Part shown: piece by piece, positions 1 to 9,200 of the stretch
How positions within the stretch are numbered: the first letter of the stretch is position 1
Layout of the letters: each line of letters opens with the position of its first letter
Source: Gp6-AA40 sp963772955
GTDB lineage: Bacteria; Acidobacteriota; Vicinamibacteria; Vicinamibacterales; UBA2999
DNA length: 64,000 bases
Assembly: GCA_963772955.1 (NCBI GenBank)
Contig: CAVYZF010000003.1
Coordinates: forward strand, 124,001-188,000
Direction: 5' to 3'
The notes under the pieces: model-generated
The model's database searches: none
What the model was told of the DNA's origin: nothing
The model's input: only the letters and a program-made list of their open reading frames with translations
Made by a program: the position numbers and the translations under genes

Positions 1-217
1 GCATGTCGAACGCATACTGTGAGGCACTGACATTCGAGATCCCGCCGGTGCTCCGCGGGAGCCCGCACGTCTGGCGGCGCTGCATCGATCCGCGCTCACC
101 TCCCCTGACGACATCCAACCCTGGAACACCGCGGCGGCACCCATCCCGGGCAGCACGCACCTCGTGCAGTCGCGCTCCCTCGTGCTGCTCGCCCTGCCGC
201 GCGTCGTGCACAGTTGA
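1..217 (+). CDS. glgX: C-terminal end of a GlgX-type glycogen debranching enzyme (partial, frame change)
   Basis: The gene enters from the left edge. One frame starting at base 3 reads NAYCEALTFEIPP and WRRCIDP, which resembles the beta-sandwich tail of GlgX/TreX isoamylases (NAH.EP..F..PP, then WRR..D). From about base 107 the similarity continues in another frame (SPDDIQPW, then LVQSRSLVLLALP) to a TGA at 215-217. The switch lies in a run of C at about 107-113 and is explained by one missing base. Family role: debranching of alpha-1,6 links in glycogen-like glucans. It ends 9 bp before the phosphoketolase start, so the two are probably co-transcribed. Only about 70 residues are visible, so the exact subfamily is inferred. 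Confidence 0.55.
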
Positions 218-226
218 GAGGACGTC

Positions 227-2623
227 ATGGACACTCTGGTCACGCAACCGGAAGTCGAGTCACGACCGCTCGCCGACACGCAACTTGCCCTGATCGACGC
301 CTACTGGCGTGCGTGCAACTACCTGTCGGTAGGCATGATCTATTTGAAAGACAACCCGCTGCTACGCGAGCCGCTGAAGACGGAGCACGTCAAGCATCGG
401 CTGCTCGGACACTGGGGAGCCAGCCCGGCGCTGTCGTTTGTCTGGGTGCACCTGAACCGATTGATCGTCAGGGACGACCTCAACGTGCTCTTCGTGGCCG
501 GACCTGGCCACGGAGCGCCCGGCGTGCTGGGACCTGCCTACCTCGAAGGTACGTACTCCGAGATCTATCCGGACAAGAGCCCCGACACCGAGGGGATGCA
601 GAAGTTCTTCAAGCAGTTCTCCTTCCCCGGCCATATCGGGAGTCACGTCACTCCTGAAACACCCGGCTCCATCCACGAGGGCGGCGAGCTCGGCTACAGC
701 CTGTCGCACTCCTACGGCATGGCGTTCGACAACCCCGACCTGATCGTCGCGTGCGTCGTCGGCGACGGTGAGGCAGAGACCGGACCGCTGGCCACTGCGT
801 GGCACTCCAACAAGTTCCTCAATCCTATACGCGACGGCGCAGTGCTGCCGATCCTGAATCTCAATGGCTACAAGATCGCGAACCCGACCATCCTCGCGCG
901 CATCAGCCACGAGGAACTGGAGGCGTTGTTCGTCGGCTACGGCTACACACCGTACTTCGTAGAGGGAAGCGAGCCGCAGGAGATGCACCAGCGCATGGCA
1001 GCCACGCTCGATCGGGCGATCGGCGACATTCGTGCGGCACAGAAGGCGGCGCGCGACTCCGGTACCGCCAGCCGCCCACGGTGGCCGATGATCGTGTTGC
1101 GTTCGCCAAAAGGGTGGACAGGTCCGAAGGAGATCAACGGCCACAAGGTCGAGGGATCGTGGCGCTCGCACCAGGTGCCATTCGGGGATGTGCGGAACAA
1201 CCCGGCGAACATGCAGCTGCTCGAGAGCTGGATGAAGAGCTACAAGCCGGACGAGCTCTTCACGGAGAGCGGAGCCCTTCAGCCGGCACTGCGAGCGCTT
1301 GCGCCGCACGGACCGCGCAGGATGAGCGCCAACCCGCACGCCAACGGCGGGCTGCTTCGGCACGAGCTGCGCCTTCCGGACTTTCGCAAGTACGCCGTCG
1401 CCGTGACCGCGCGCGGAACATCCGAGTACGAGAACACCAAACCGCTCGGCGAGTATCTGCGTGATGTGCTCGCCAACAACCCGACGTCGTTTCGAGTCTT
1501 TGGGCCCGACGAGACGGCATCGAACCGCTTGCAGGCCGTGTACGGCGCCAGCAAGAAGGCCTGGATGGCCGACATGCTGCCGGAGGACCTCGACGGCGGC
1601 GAGCTGTCACGCGATGGCCGTGTGATGGAGATGTTGTCGGAGCACACGCTGCTCGGATGGCTCGAGGGCTACCTCCTCACGGGCCGGCACGGCCTGTTCC
1701 ACACGTATGAGGCGTTCGCGCACGTCATCGACTCGATGTTCAACCAGCACGCCAAGTGGCTCGACATTTCGAAGAATCACGTCTCATGGCGCGCACCGGT
1801 CGCGTCAGAAAACATTCTGCTGTCCTCAACCGTCTGGCGCCAGGATCACAACGGCTTCTCTCACCAGGACCCTGGCTTCATCGACCTCGTGACCAACAAG
1901 GGACCATCGGTCGTACGGATCTATCTCCCGCCCGATGCGAACACGCTGCTGGCCGTGATGGATCACTGCTTCCGCAGCAAGGACTGCATCAACGTCATCG
2001 TGGCCGACAAGCAGAAGCATCTGCAGTTTGCCACCATCGACGAGGCCATCATCCACTGCGAGAAAGGCATCGGCATCTGGCCACGCGCGAGCACCGACGC
2101 CGGCGAGGAGCCGGATGTCGTGCTGGCGTCGTGCGGAGATGTGGCAACGATGGAGGCGCTGGCCGCCGCGGCCATCCTGCGCGAACGAGTCCCCGACCTG
2201 AAGCTGAGATTCGTCAACGTGGTGGATCTGTTCAGGCTGCAGCCGGCATCACAACATCCACATGGTTCGACCGAGTTCGAATTCGACGGGCTCTTCACCA
2301 GCGACAAGCCGATCATCTTCAACTTTCACGGTTACCCCTGGCTCATTCACCGGCTGGCGTATCGCTTCAAGGGTCACGAGCACCTGCACGTGCGTGGCTA
2401 CAAGGAGAAGGGAAACATCAACACGCCGCTCGAGCTCGCGATGTTGAACGACACTTCCCGCTTTCACCTGGTCATCGATGTCATCGATCGAGTATCACGG
2501 CTGAGCGCAAAGTGCGCGCATCTCAAGGACGAGATGAAGAACGCAATCATCGACAACATGCGCTACGCGCACGAGCACGGCACCGATCGGCCGGAGATTG
2601 CAAACTGGACGTGGCCGTACTGA
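227..2623 (+). CDS. xfp: Xylulose-5-phosphate/fructose-6-phosphate phosphoketolase
   Basis: A full-length 798-residue protein (family about 790-830). It is a thiamine-diphosphate enzyme that phosphorolytically cleaves xylulose-5-P and/or fructose-6-P to acetyl phosphate plus glyceraldehyde-3-P or erythrose-4-P in the cytosol. Visible signatures are GPGHGAP at residues 92-98, HEGGELGYSLSHSYG from about 150, and the ThDP/Mg binding GDGEAETG at 179-186; the pyrimidine and C-terminal domains follow without interruption. The ATG at 227 is preceded by GAGAGG five bases upstream. It follows the GlgX-like tail by 9 bp, suggesting that glucan breakdown feeds a phosphoketolase shunt yielding acetyl phosphate. 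Substrate preference cannot be told from sequence alone. Confidence 0.96.
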   Translation: MDTLVTQPEVESRPLADTQLALIDAYWRACNYLSVGMIYLKDNPLLREPLKTEHVKHRLLGHWGASPALSFVWVHLNRLIVRDDLNVLFVAGPGHGAPGVLGPAYLEGTYSEIYPDKSPDTEGMQKFFKQFSFPGHIGSHVTPETPGSIHEGGELGYSLSHSYGMAFDNPDLIVACVVGDGEAETGPLATAWHSNKFLNPIRDGAVLPILNLNGYKIANPTILARISHEELEALFVGYGYTPYFVEGSEPQEMHQRMAATLDRAIGDIRAAQKAARDSGTASRPRWPMIVLRSPKGWTGPKEINGHKVEGSWRSHQVPFGDVRNNPANMQLLESWMKSYKPDELFTESGALQPALRALAPHGPRRMSANPHANGGLLRHELRLPDFRKYAVAVTARGTSEYENTKPLGEYLRDVLANNPTSFRVFGPDETASNRLQAVYGASKKAWMADMLPEDLDGGELSRDGRVMEMLSEHTLLGWLEGYLLTGRHGLFHTYEAFAHVIDSMFNQHAKWLDISKNHVSWRAPVASENILLSSTVWRQDHNGFSHQDPGFIDLVTNKGPSVVRIYLPPDANTLLAVMDHCFRSKDCINVIVADKQKHLQFATIDEAIIHCEKGIGIWPRASTDAGEEPDVVLASCGDVATMEALAAAAILRERVPDLKLRFVNVVDLFRLQPASQHPHGSTEFEFDGLFTSDKPIIFNFHGYPWLIHRLAYRFKGHEHLHVRGYKEKGNINTPLELAMLNDTSRFHLVIDVIDRVSRLSAKCAHLKDEMKNAIIDNMRYAHEHGTDRPEIANWTWPY

Positions 2624-2699
2624 TCCCGATCAGGCCGGAGCCTCGTCGGCGGCTGAATACCTGCTCCGCGCGACCGCCTGCTGACGTGAACGGCGCGCC

Positions 2700-4082
2700 A
2701 TGAAGGGAGCGATCTCGCAGGCTCACAGGGCCGTGGCCGGCGGCTGGGTCGGCTCAGCGCTCGAGTACTACGATTTCTTCATTTACGCCACTGCCGCGTC
2801 GCTCGTCTTCCCAGGGATCTTCTTTCCATCTGGCAATCCGTCGATCGCCATCGTCGCGTCGCTTGCGACCTATGGCGTCGGATACCTCGCCAGGCCCCTT
2901 GGCGCTTTCGTCCTCGGACATTGGGGCGACACGCATGGACGCAAGCGGGTGCTCGTCGGCTGCATGATCCTGATGGGCTTTTCAACGATGGCCGTTGGAC
3001 TGCTGCCGACGTACGAGCAAGCGGGCGCGCTGGCGCCGACCCTGCTCGTCGTGCTGCGGCTGATTCAGGGATTCGCCGTGGCGGGTGAGATCTCCGGCTC
3101 GAGCTCGATGATTCTGGAACATGCGCCATTCGGTCATCGCGGTCTCTATTCGAGCTTCACGCTTCAGGGCGTGCAAGCCGGTCAGATCCTCGCCGCCGCC
3201 GTCTTCCTGCCGCTCGCGCGATACATGCCGCGGGAGCAGTTCATGGCATGGGGGTGGCGCCTGCCCTTCCTGCTCAGCGTGTTCGCTGTTGCGGGGGGCT
3301 ACGTCATCCGCCGTCGTGTCGCGGAGACGCCCGTGTTCGTGGAGCAGCACGCCCTCGGAACGATGCCTGGAGCACCGGCCGTCCGGGCCTTCACCAACAA
3401 CGGGGCGGACATGCTGCGCGTGACATGCATGGCGCTGATGAACGTCATCCCAGTCGTCACCACGATCTTCGGCGCCGCCTACGCGGTGCAGCCCGGGTAT
3501 CGCATCGAAATGCGGGAGGACGTCTACCTGTGGATTCCCGTGCTCGGGAATTGCGTCGCCGTGCTGGTCATCCCGTTTGCCGGGCGCCTGTCGGATCGTA
3601 TCGGCCGCCGCCCGCCGATCGTGGCTGGCGCGCTCGCTTCGGGCATGCTCTCATTCGTCTATCTCTACGCGATCAGCATCAGGCACGTGCCGCTGGCGAT
3701 CGTCATCTCTCTGGTGATGTGGGGCGTGGTCTACCAGGGCTACAACGCCGTGTTCCCGAGCTTCTTCCCGGAACTGTTCCCCGCGCACGTGCGCGTCACC
3801 GCGATGGCGATCGCGCAGAACCTCGGCACCATGCTGACGGCGTTGCTGCCCGCGCTCTTCGCGGCGGTTGCGCCGCCAGGCTCCTCGCACGTTCCGGCGA
3901 CGATCGGCGCTCTGACTCTCGCCGTGACCATCGTCGCGGCGATCGCCGCCTGGAGCGCGCGCGAAACGTCTCGCATCCATCTTCGCGACCTCGGTGATCC
4001 GGCCGCTCTACCCGTGAGCGTGCACGAATACCAGCGATTGCGCGCTCAGTCGGCGAACGCACTCGAGCGAAGCGAGGCCTGA
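2700..4082 (+). CDS. MFS transporter, metabolite:H+ symporter (MHS/ShiA-like) family
   Basis: A 460-residue polytopic inner-membrane protein with about twelve hydrophobic segments. The N-terminus GSALEYYDFFIY and the loop GHWGDTHGRKRVL match the MHS branch of the major facilitator superfamily (ShiA, ProP, KgtP, citrate and dicarboxylate symporters); RLIQGFAVAGE and SDRIGRRPPI are the other cytoplasmic-loop signatures. Family members take up organic acids or osmolytes with protons. It starts 76 bp after the phosphoketolase stop and lies 22 bp upstream of a shikimate dehydrogenase paralogue. With ShiA as a family precedent, this favours a shikimate/quinate-like substrate, but that is inference from context. 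Confidence 0.88.
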   Translation: MKGAISQAHRAVAGGWVGSALEYYDFFIYATAASLVFPGIFFPSGNPSIAIVASLATYGVGYLARPLGAFVLGHWGDTHGRKRVLVGCMILMGFSTMAVGLLPTYEQAGALAPTLLVVLRLIQGFAVAGEISGSSSMILEHAPFGHRGLYSSFTLQGVQAGQILAAAVFLPLARYMPREQFMAWGWRLPFLLSVFAVAGGYVIRRRVAETPVFVEQHALGTMPGAPAVRAFTNNGADMLRVTCMALMNVIPVVTTIFGAAYAVQPGYRIEMREDVYLWIPVLGNCVAVLVIPFAGRLSDRIGRRPPIVAGALASGMLSFVYLYAISIRHVPLAIVISLVMWGVVYQGYNAVFPSFFPELFPAHVRVTAMAIAQNLGTMLTALLPALFAAVAPPGSSHVPATIGALTLAVTIVAAIAAWSARETSRIHLRDLGDPAALPVSVHEYQRLRAQSANALERSEA

Positions 4083-4104
4083 ATCCCGGGCGCACCAGGA
4101 CACG

Positions 4105-4935
4105 ATGATGATCATTCGTGGAACGACCGCACTCATCGCGCACATCGGGTTTCCCACGGATGCGTTCAAATCGCCGCTCATCTACAACCCGTACTTCGAG
4201 CACGCCGGCATCGACGCCGTGGTCGTGCCGATGGGCTGTCGCTCCGAGCACTTCCCGAGCGTTCTGGCGGCCGCGTTCATGCTGACGAACATCCGGGGAG
4301 CGCTCATCACGATGCCGCACAAGGTTGCGACGGCGGCGCTGCTTGACGAGACCTCGCTGGCGGTTCGCATTGCGGGCGCGTGCAATGCCGTGCGGCGGCT
4401 CGAGGACGGTCGCCTGCAGGGAGATCTGTTCGACGGGGAGGGCTTCGTCCGGGCCCTGGCGCGGAAAGGCTGCCGGCTTGCCGGAGCGCGCGCGTTCATC
4501 GCCGGAGCCGGCGGCGTCGGCTCGGCAATCGCCGCATCGTTGGCGACAGCGGGTGCCCGTGCGGTCACCCTGTTCGACATTCATCCTGCGCGTGCGCGAG
4601 CGTTGGCCAACCGCCTCGCATTGCACTATCCGAGCCTCGAGTTGGCAACCGATATCGATGATCCCGCTGGCAGTGACATCGTCATCAACGCGACGCCAAT
4701 GGGCATGCGCGACGATGACCCGCTGCCGATGGATGTCGAGCGCATCGCACCCGGAACGTGGGTCGGTGAGGTCGTGATGGCGAACGAGATGACGCCGTTT
4801 CTCAGCGCGGCACAGGCCCGCGGGTGCCGCGTGCAGATTGGCACCGACATGCTGTTCGAGCAGATCCCGGCCTACCTCGAGTTCTTCGGTTTTCCGAGCA
4901 CGACGCCCGAGCACCTCAGGCAGCTCGCCCAATAG
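4105..4935 (+). CDS. Shikimate/quinate dehydrogenase family protein (AroE paralogue)
   Basis: 276 residues, the usual AroE length. The N-terminal substrate domain has the conserved lysine in the stretch ITMPHK, the ACNAV segment and DLFDGEGF (catalytic Asp equivalent); the C-terminal Rossmann domain has GAGGVGSAIA. The canonical NVTxPxK motif is altered to LITMPHK, so this is likely a divergent paralogue. The family catalyses NAD(P)-dependent interconversion of 3-dehydroshikimate and shikimate, or quinate. ATG 4105 follows an AGGA at 4096-4099. Its position directly behind an MHS-type transporter points to a catabolic or import-linked role and not the biosynthetic AroE, although no other aro gene is present to test this. 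Confidence 0.82.
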   Translation: MMIIRGTTALIAHIGFPTDAFKSPLIYNPYFEHAGIDAVVVPMGCRSEHFPSVLAAAFMLTNIRGALITMPHKVATAALLDETSLAVRIAGACNAVRRLEDGRLQGDLFDGEGFVRALARKGCRLAGARAFIAGAGGVGSAIAASLATAGARAVTLFDIHPARARALANRLALHYPSLELATDIDDPAGSDIVINATPMGMRDDDPLPMDVERIAPGTWVGEVVMANEMTPFLSAAQARGCRVQIGTDMLFEQIPAYLEFFGFPSTTPEHLRQLAQ

Positions 4936-5066
4936 GGACGGGGCCGTACTGACGTCGATCACGCCGGTGCTTTGGCTGGCGAGAGTCGGGGACACGTCAG
5001 CATCAACGCCGCTGCGGCGAGCGTGATCACGCCCAACTTGTGTCACGTGGCAGGAGAACGATCATT

Positions 5067-6209
5067 CTAGCCCGCGTAACGAACGGCGAGCATCGTGATG
5101 TCGTCCGACTGCTTCGCTCCATCGGCGAAGACCCGCACGTCAGCGAGGACGTGGGACAGCATGTCGGCGAGCCCGGCGTCGCGAGTGGCGGACAACGCGG
5201 CGAGGAATCGCTCTTCGCCGTAGAGATCGTCCCTGAGGTTCATGGCTTCCGAGACACCGTCTGAATACAGCACGAAGGTCTCGCCCGGCTCGAGCTGAAT
5301 CGTCTCGCACTCGATGTGATTGCCCGGCATCAGTCCAATCGGGCGACCCGTCGATGCGCACGCCAGGCGAGGCGGCTGATTTGGCGCCAGGACCGCCAGC
5401 TGATGATGCCCGGCGCCTGCGCACAGCACTCGCCGCGCCTTCGTGTCGAACACCAGGCACTGCAGCGTGACGAACATCCCGCGCGGATTCTGCTCGACCA
5501 GCTCGTCGTTGAGGCGACGCAGGATCTCGTCGGGCTGCTCGATCTGGCGCGCGAGCGTGCGCAGCACGGTGACGGCGACGGCCATGAAGAGCGCCGCCGG
5601 AATCCCCTTCCCCGACACGTCGCCGAGCGCCACGACCACGCGCGAGTCGGAAATGCGCAACACCTCGTAGAGATCGCCGCCGACCTGACGTGCTGGCTCG
5701 ATCACCGCATGAACGTCGAGGCCGGTGCCTTTCGTGATCGACGCGGGGTCGGTCGGCAGGATGCCCATCTGAATTTCCCGGGCGATGCGCAGGTCGCGAG
5801 CCATCGCCTCACGGATGGCATCGGCATACGCCTTCGCCTTGAGCAGCGAGCGGACTCGTGCTTTGACCTCGAGCAACTCGAACGGCTTCGTCAGGTAATC
5901 GTTGCCACCAACTTCGAAGCCGCGCGCCTTGTTCGTCACGTCTTCGAGCGCGCTGAGGAACATCACCGGGACCTCGCGCGTGGCCTCCTGCGCGCGCAGC
6001 TGCCGGCACACCTCGTAGCCGTCGATGCCCGGCATCATGATGTCGAGCAGCACGAGATCAGGCGACTGCTTCTCGACACTGCGAAGAGCGGCGGTTCCAT
6101 CGAGCGCCACAGTCAGCTTGTATTCGTCACGCAGCGCATTGACCAGCACGTCGATGTTGTCCTTCACGTCGTCGACGATGAGGATGCGACTGTCAGAGAG
6201 ACTCTTCAT
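5067..6209 (-). CDS. Response regulator with SpoIIE/RsbU-type PP2C phosphatase output
   Basis: About 380 residues. The N-terminal receiver domain has ILIVDD, the phospho-acceptor Asp in LVLLDIMMPGIDG and the switch lysine in YLTKPFE. After a short linker (AMARDLRIAREIQMGILP) comes a SpoIIE/PPM phosphatase with GGDLYEV, ALGDVSGKGIPAA, GAGHHQ and LYSDGVSEA. Such proteins dephosphorylate anti-sigma-factor antagonists or other partners when their receiver is phosphorylated. The ATG at 6209 is chosen; a GTG at 6227 is in frame but lies inside a palindrome. It sits directly after the hybrid kinase on the same strand, so that kinase is the likely input. No STAS or anti-sigma gene is adjacent, so the target is unknown. 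Confidence 0.92.
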   Translation of the reverse strand: MKSLSDSRILIVDDVKDNIDVLVNALRDEYKLTVALDGTAALRSVEKQSPDLVLLDIMMPGIDGYEVCRQLRAQEATREVPVMFLSALEDVTNKARGFEVGGNDYLTKPFELLEVKARVRSLLKAKAYADAIREAMARDLRIAREIQMGILPTDPASITKGTGLDVHAVIEPARQVGGDLYEVLRISDSRVVVALGDVSGKGIPAALFMAVAVTVLRTLARQIEQPDEILRRLNDELVEQNPRGMFVTLQCLVFDTKARRVLCAGAGHHQLAVLAPNQPPRLACASTGRPIGLMPGNHIECETIQLEPGETFVLYSDGVSEAMNLRDDLYGEERFLAALSATRDAGLADMLSHVLADVRVFADGAKQSDDITMLAVRYAG

Positions 6210-6259
6210 GGGGTCAGACCCCTTCACGCTTTTTCATATGTGAAGGGGTCTGACCCCAT
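6208..6259. repeat. 20-bp inverted repeat built on GGGGTCAGACCCC between kinase and phosphatase genes
   Basis: Left arm 6208-6227 and right arm 6240-6259 are exact reverse complements (20 bp) separated by 12 bases. Each arm holds the 13-bp near-palindrome GGGGTCAGACCCC. The right arm encodes the last residues of the hybrid kinase, whose stop is at 6234-6236, and the left arm ends at the phosphatase start codon. As RNA it would form a very stable stem over the intercistronic gap. The same core recurs near 25925 and 29274. Confidence 0.85.
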
Positions 6260-9200
6260 CCGATTTGAGTGCCTGCTCGAGCCGTGCCTGCGCATCGGCA
6301 AACGCATAGCCGCGGACGAGATCTTCAAACACCGGCCAGGTCGCGTCACCGAAGAGTGGCCGCAGCGCCGCATAACTGGATTCCAGGCAGTCGATCGCCG
6401 CAGGATCCAGCTCAGAGAGCAGGGCCATGAGTTTCGCTGCGGCCGCTCGCGACTGCGCGGCGTCTACCTGAGTCGTGGCCGGCTTTGTGTCGGGACCAGG
6501 GACATTCTCACTCAGCAGGCGTCGGATTTCCGTGACGACGGGATCCAGGGCGGTAGCGACCTGCTGAATCGCTGACTGCAGGTTCGGAGGCAACGCTCCG
6601 TCGCGAATCGCCTTCTCCAACGCGCCGGCAGTGGACTGCACGTGGGTGGCCCCGATGTTTCCAGCAACTCCTTTGAGCGTGTGCGCGAGCCGTTCGGCCA
6701 GCGTCCTCTCATCCTTGTTGAGCGCCTCGCGAATCTGCTCCGCCACAGTGGCCTGCTTGTCAACGAACTGACGAAGAAGCGACTGATAGAGCGTCCGATT
6801 GCCGGCGACTCGCGATAACCCTGCCCCGGTGTCGAGGGTTGTGTCTGACGTGGCAGTTGATTGAACGTCCGCGATTCTGGCCTGCGTCGGGGCGTGCACG
6901 GCTCCGTCGTACCGGGCAACCGTCTCCAGCAGACCAACCGGGTCAATCGGCTTGGCGATGTGATCGTTCATCCCGGCCGCGAGGCATCGCTGACGCTCTT
7001 CGATCGTCGCGTGCGCGGTCATCGCCACAATCGGGAGGTTCGCAAATCGCGGCTCGGAACGGATCTTCGTCGTCGCCTGATAGCCGTCCATTTCCGGCAT
7101 CTGAAGGTCCATCAACACGATATGGAACGGCGCGTCCTGCGTACTGCTCGACAGCGTGTCTACCGCCTCGCGCCCGTTGTTGGCCACGGTGACCGCGGCG
7201 CCGGCGCTTTCGAGAAGCTCGATGGCGATCTGCTGATTGATCTCGTTGTCCTCGGTCAGCAGGATCCGTGCGCCGCGCAGCCGCGTGTCCTGCTCCTGGT
7301 CGGCGGCTTTTCCCGTGTGCTCGCGTTCCTCTGCAAAGACATTCACCAGCGTGTCCAGGATCGTTGACCGGGTGACCGGCTTCAGCAGGAAGCCATCGAG
7401 TTGCAGGCGCTCAGCCTCTTCTCGCACTTCTTCACGCCCGAAGGCCGTCACCAGCACGATCGCCGGCTGCTGCCTCAACGTCTCATCGCTCTTGATGTAG
7501 CGACTGGCCTGGAGGCCATCCATCCCGGGCATGCGCCAGTCCATGAACACGATGTCGTAGGGTTCAGTCGCGTCGCGCTCGCGAATCGCCGTAATCGCTT
7601 CGCCGCCGGACGCGACGGCGTCCACGCGCTGCGCGAGCGTCCCCAGCGACTCGCGCAAAATCTGGCGAGCGACGTCATTGTCGTCCACGATCAACGCGCG
7701 GAGCCGTGCCAGCCTCGCCGGGACGACTCGTGCTGCGCTCTTCGCTTCGCCGACGCCCAGCCAGAGCGTGAAGTAGAACGTCGTGCCGACGCCGGGTTCG
7801 CTCTCGAGCCAGATGCGACCACCCATCAGCTCGACGAGCCGCCGGCAAATCGTGAGGCCGAGTCCCGTGCCGCCATGCTTGCGGGTCGTGGACATGTCCG
7901 CCTGCGTGAACGGCTGAAACAGCTTCGCCGACTGCTCGCGCGTCATGCCGATGCCGGTGTCGCGCACGGAGCACTTGAGCTGCACCTTCTCGCCGGTGCG
8001 CTCCATCGCCTCGATGTCGACGCGAATCTCCCCACGCTCGGTGAACTTCACCGCGTTGCCCACGCAGTTGGTCAGAATCTGGCCGAGGCGAACGGGATCT
8101 CCCAGCAGGTGCTCCGGGATGCCGGGCGCGACGTGGACGAGGAACTCGAGGCCCTTGTCGTGCGCCTGCTGCGCAGTCAGCGTCGTGACCGAGGTGATCA
8201 CGTCGTCGATCTGAAAATCGGTCGCCTCGATGTCGAGCCGCCCGGCTTCGATTTTCGAGAAGTCGAGGATGTCGTTGATGACGGCGAGGAGCGACGTGCC
8301 CGCGTTGTGAATCTTGCTGACGTAGTCGCGCTGCTTGGTCGTGAGCGGCGTCTTGAGCGCGAGATGCGAGAGGCCGATGATGGCGTTCATCGGCGTGCGG
8401 ATCTCGTGCGTCATGTTCGCGAGGAACATCGACTTCATCTCGGTCGCTTCCTCGGCCTTCTCCTTGGCGGCCGCCAGCTCCTCGGCCTGTTCGGCCAGTT
8501 GATCCGCCTGCGCCTGGGTCTGACGGAGCAATTCCTGCGTGTGCAGATTGCGCTGGAGGATCTCGAGGCTCATCGCCGCGACGGGCAGCACTTCAGCGAC
8601 GAGCGACTGCTCTCTCTCGCTGAACGGGCGAAGCGAGGCGACTTCGAGCACACCGAGCAGTGCGTCCTTGGACAACACGGGGAACGCAGTCGTCTGTACC
8701 GGCGGCGCATGCCCGACACCCGAGGCAATCTGGAGATAGTTCGCTGGGAGGTTCGTCAGTGTGACGACGCCGAGGCCTCGCGCACATTCACCAACCAATC
8801 CTTCACCGACTTTGAACGATCCGGGAGAGCCGGCGGTCTCGACCAGACCGTACGCGGACACGCGCCGCAACCGTCCCTGCGTTTCATCGAAGAGATAGAA
8901 ACCGGCAACGCCACCACCGACCATGGGCACAAGGCCCGAGAGAAGCCGATCGCCGAACTCCGCCAGCGAGCGCCCGCCCTGCAGTTCGCCGGTCAGCTCT
9001 GAAACGCTGGCCTTCACCCATCGCTGCTGATCCATCGCCGCAGCGCCCTGCTTCAGCACGTCAACCGATCGAGCGAGACCGCCCGTTTCGTCTTCGGCAT
9101 CAACGAATGGCACCGCCTTGCCGTAGTCGCCGGCAGCGATCGTCTTCACCGAAGTCTCGAGCGCACGAATCGGCGTGACGATTCTCCGGAATGTGAGGAA

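Noticed and set aside
3796..5046. A 416-codon open frame on the minus strand opposite the MFS and AroE genes
   Set aside because: It is antisense to two well-supported genes, is rich in Arg/Ala/His as expected for shadow frames in GC-rich DNA, and matches no family.
7401..9002. A 533-codon plus-strand frame opposite the hybrid kinase
   Set aside because: Fully antisense to the HisKA/HATPase/GAF region; Arg/Asp/His-rich shadow composition.
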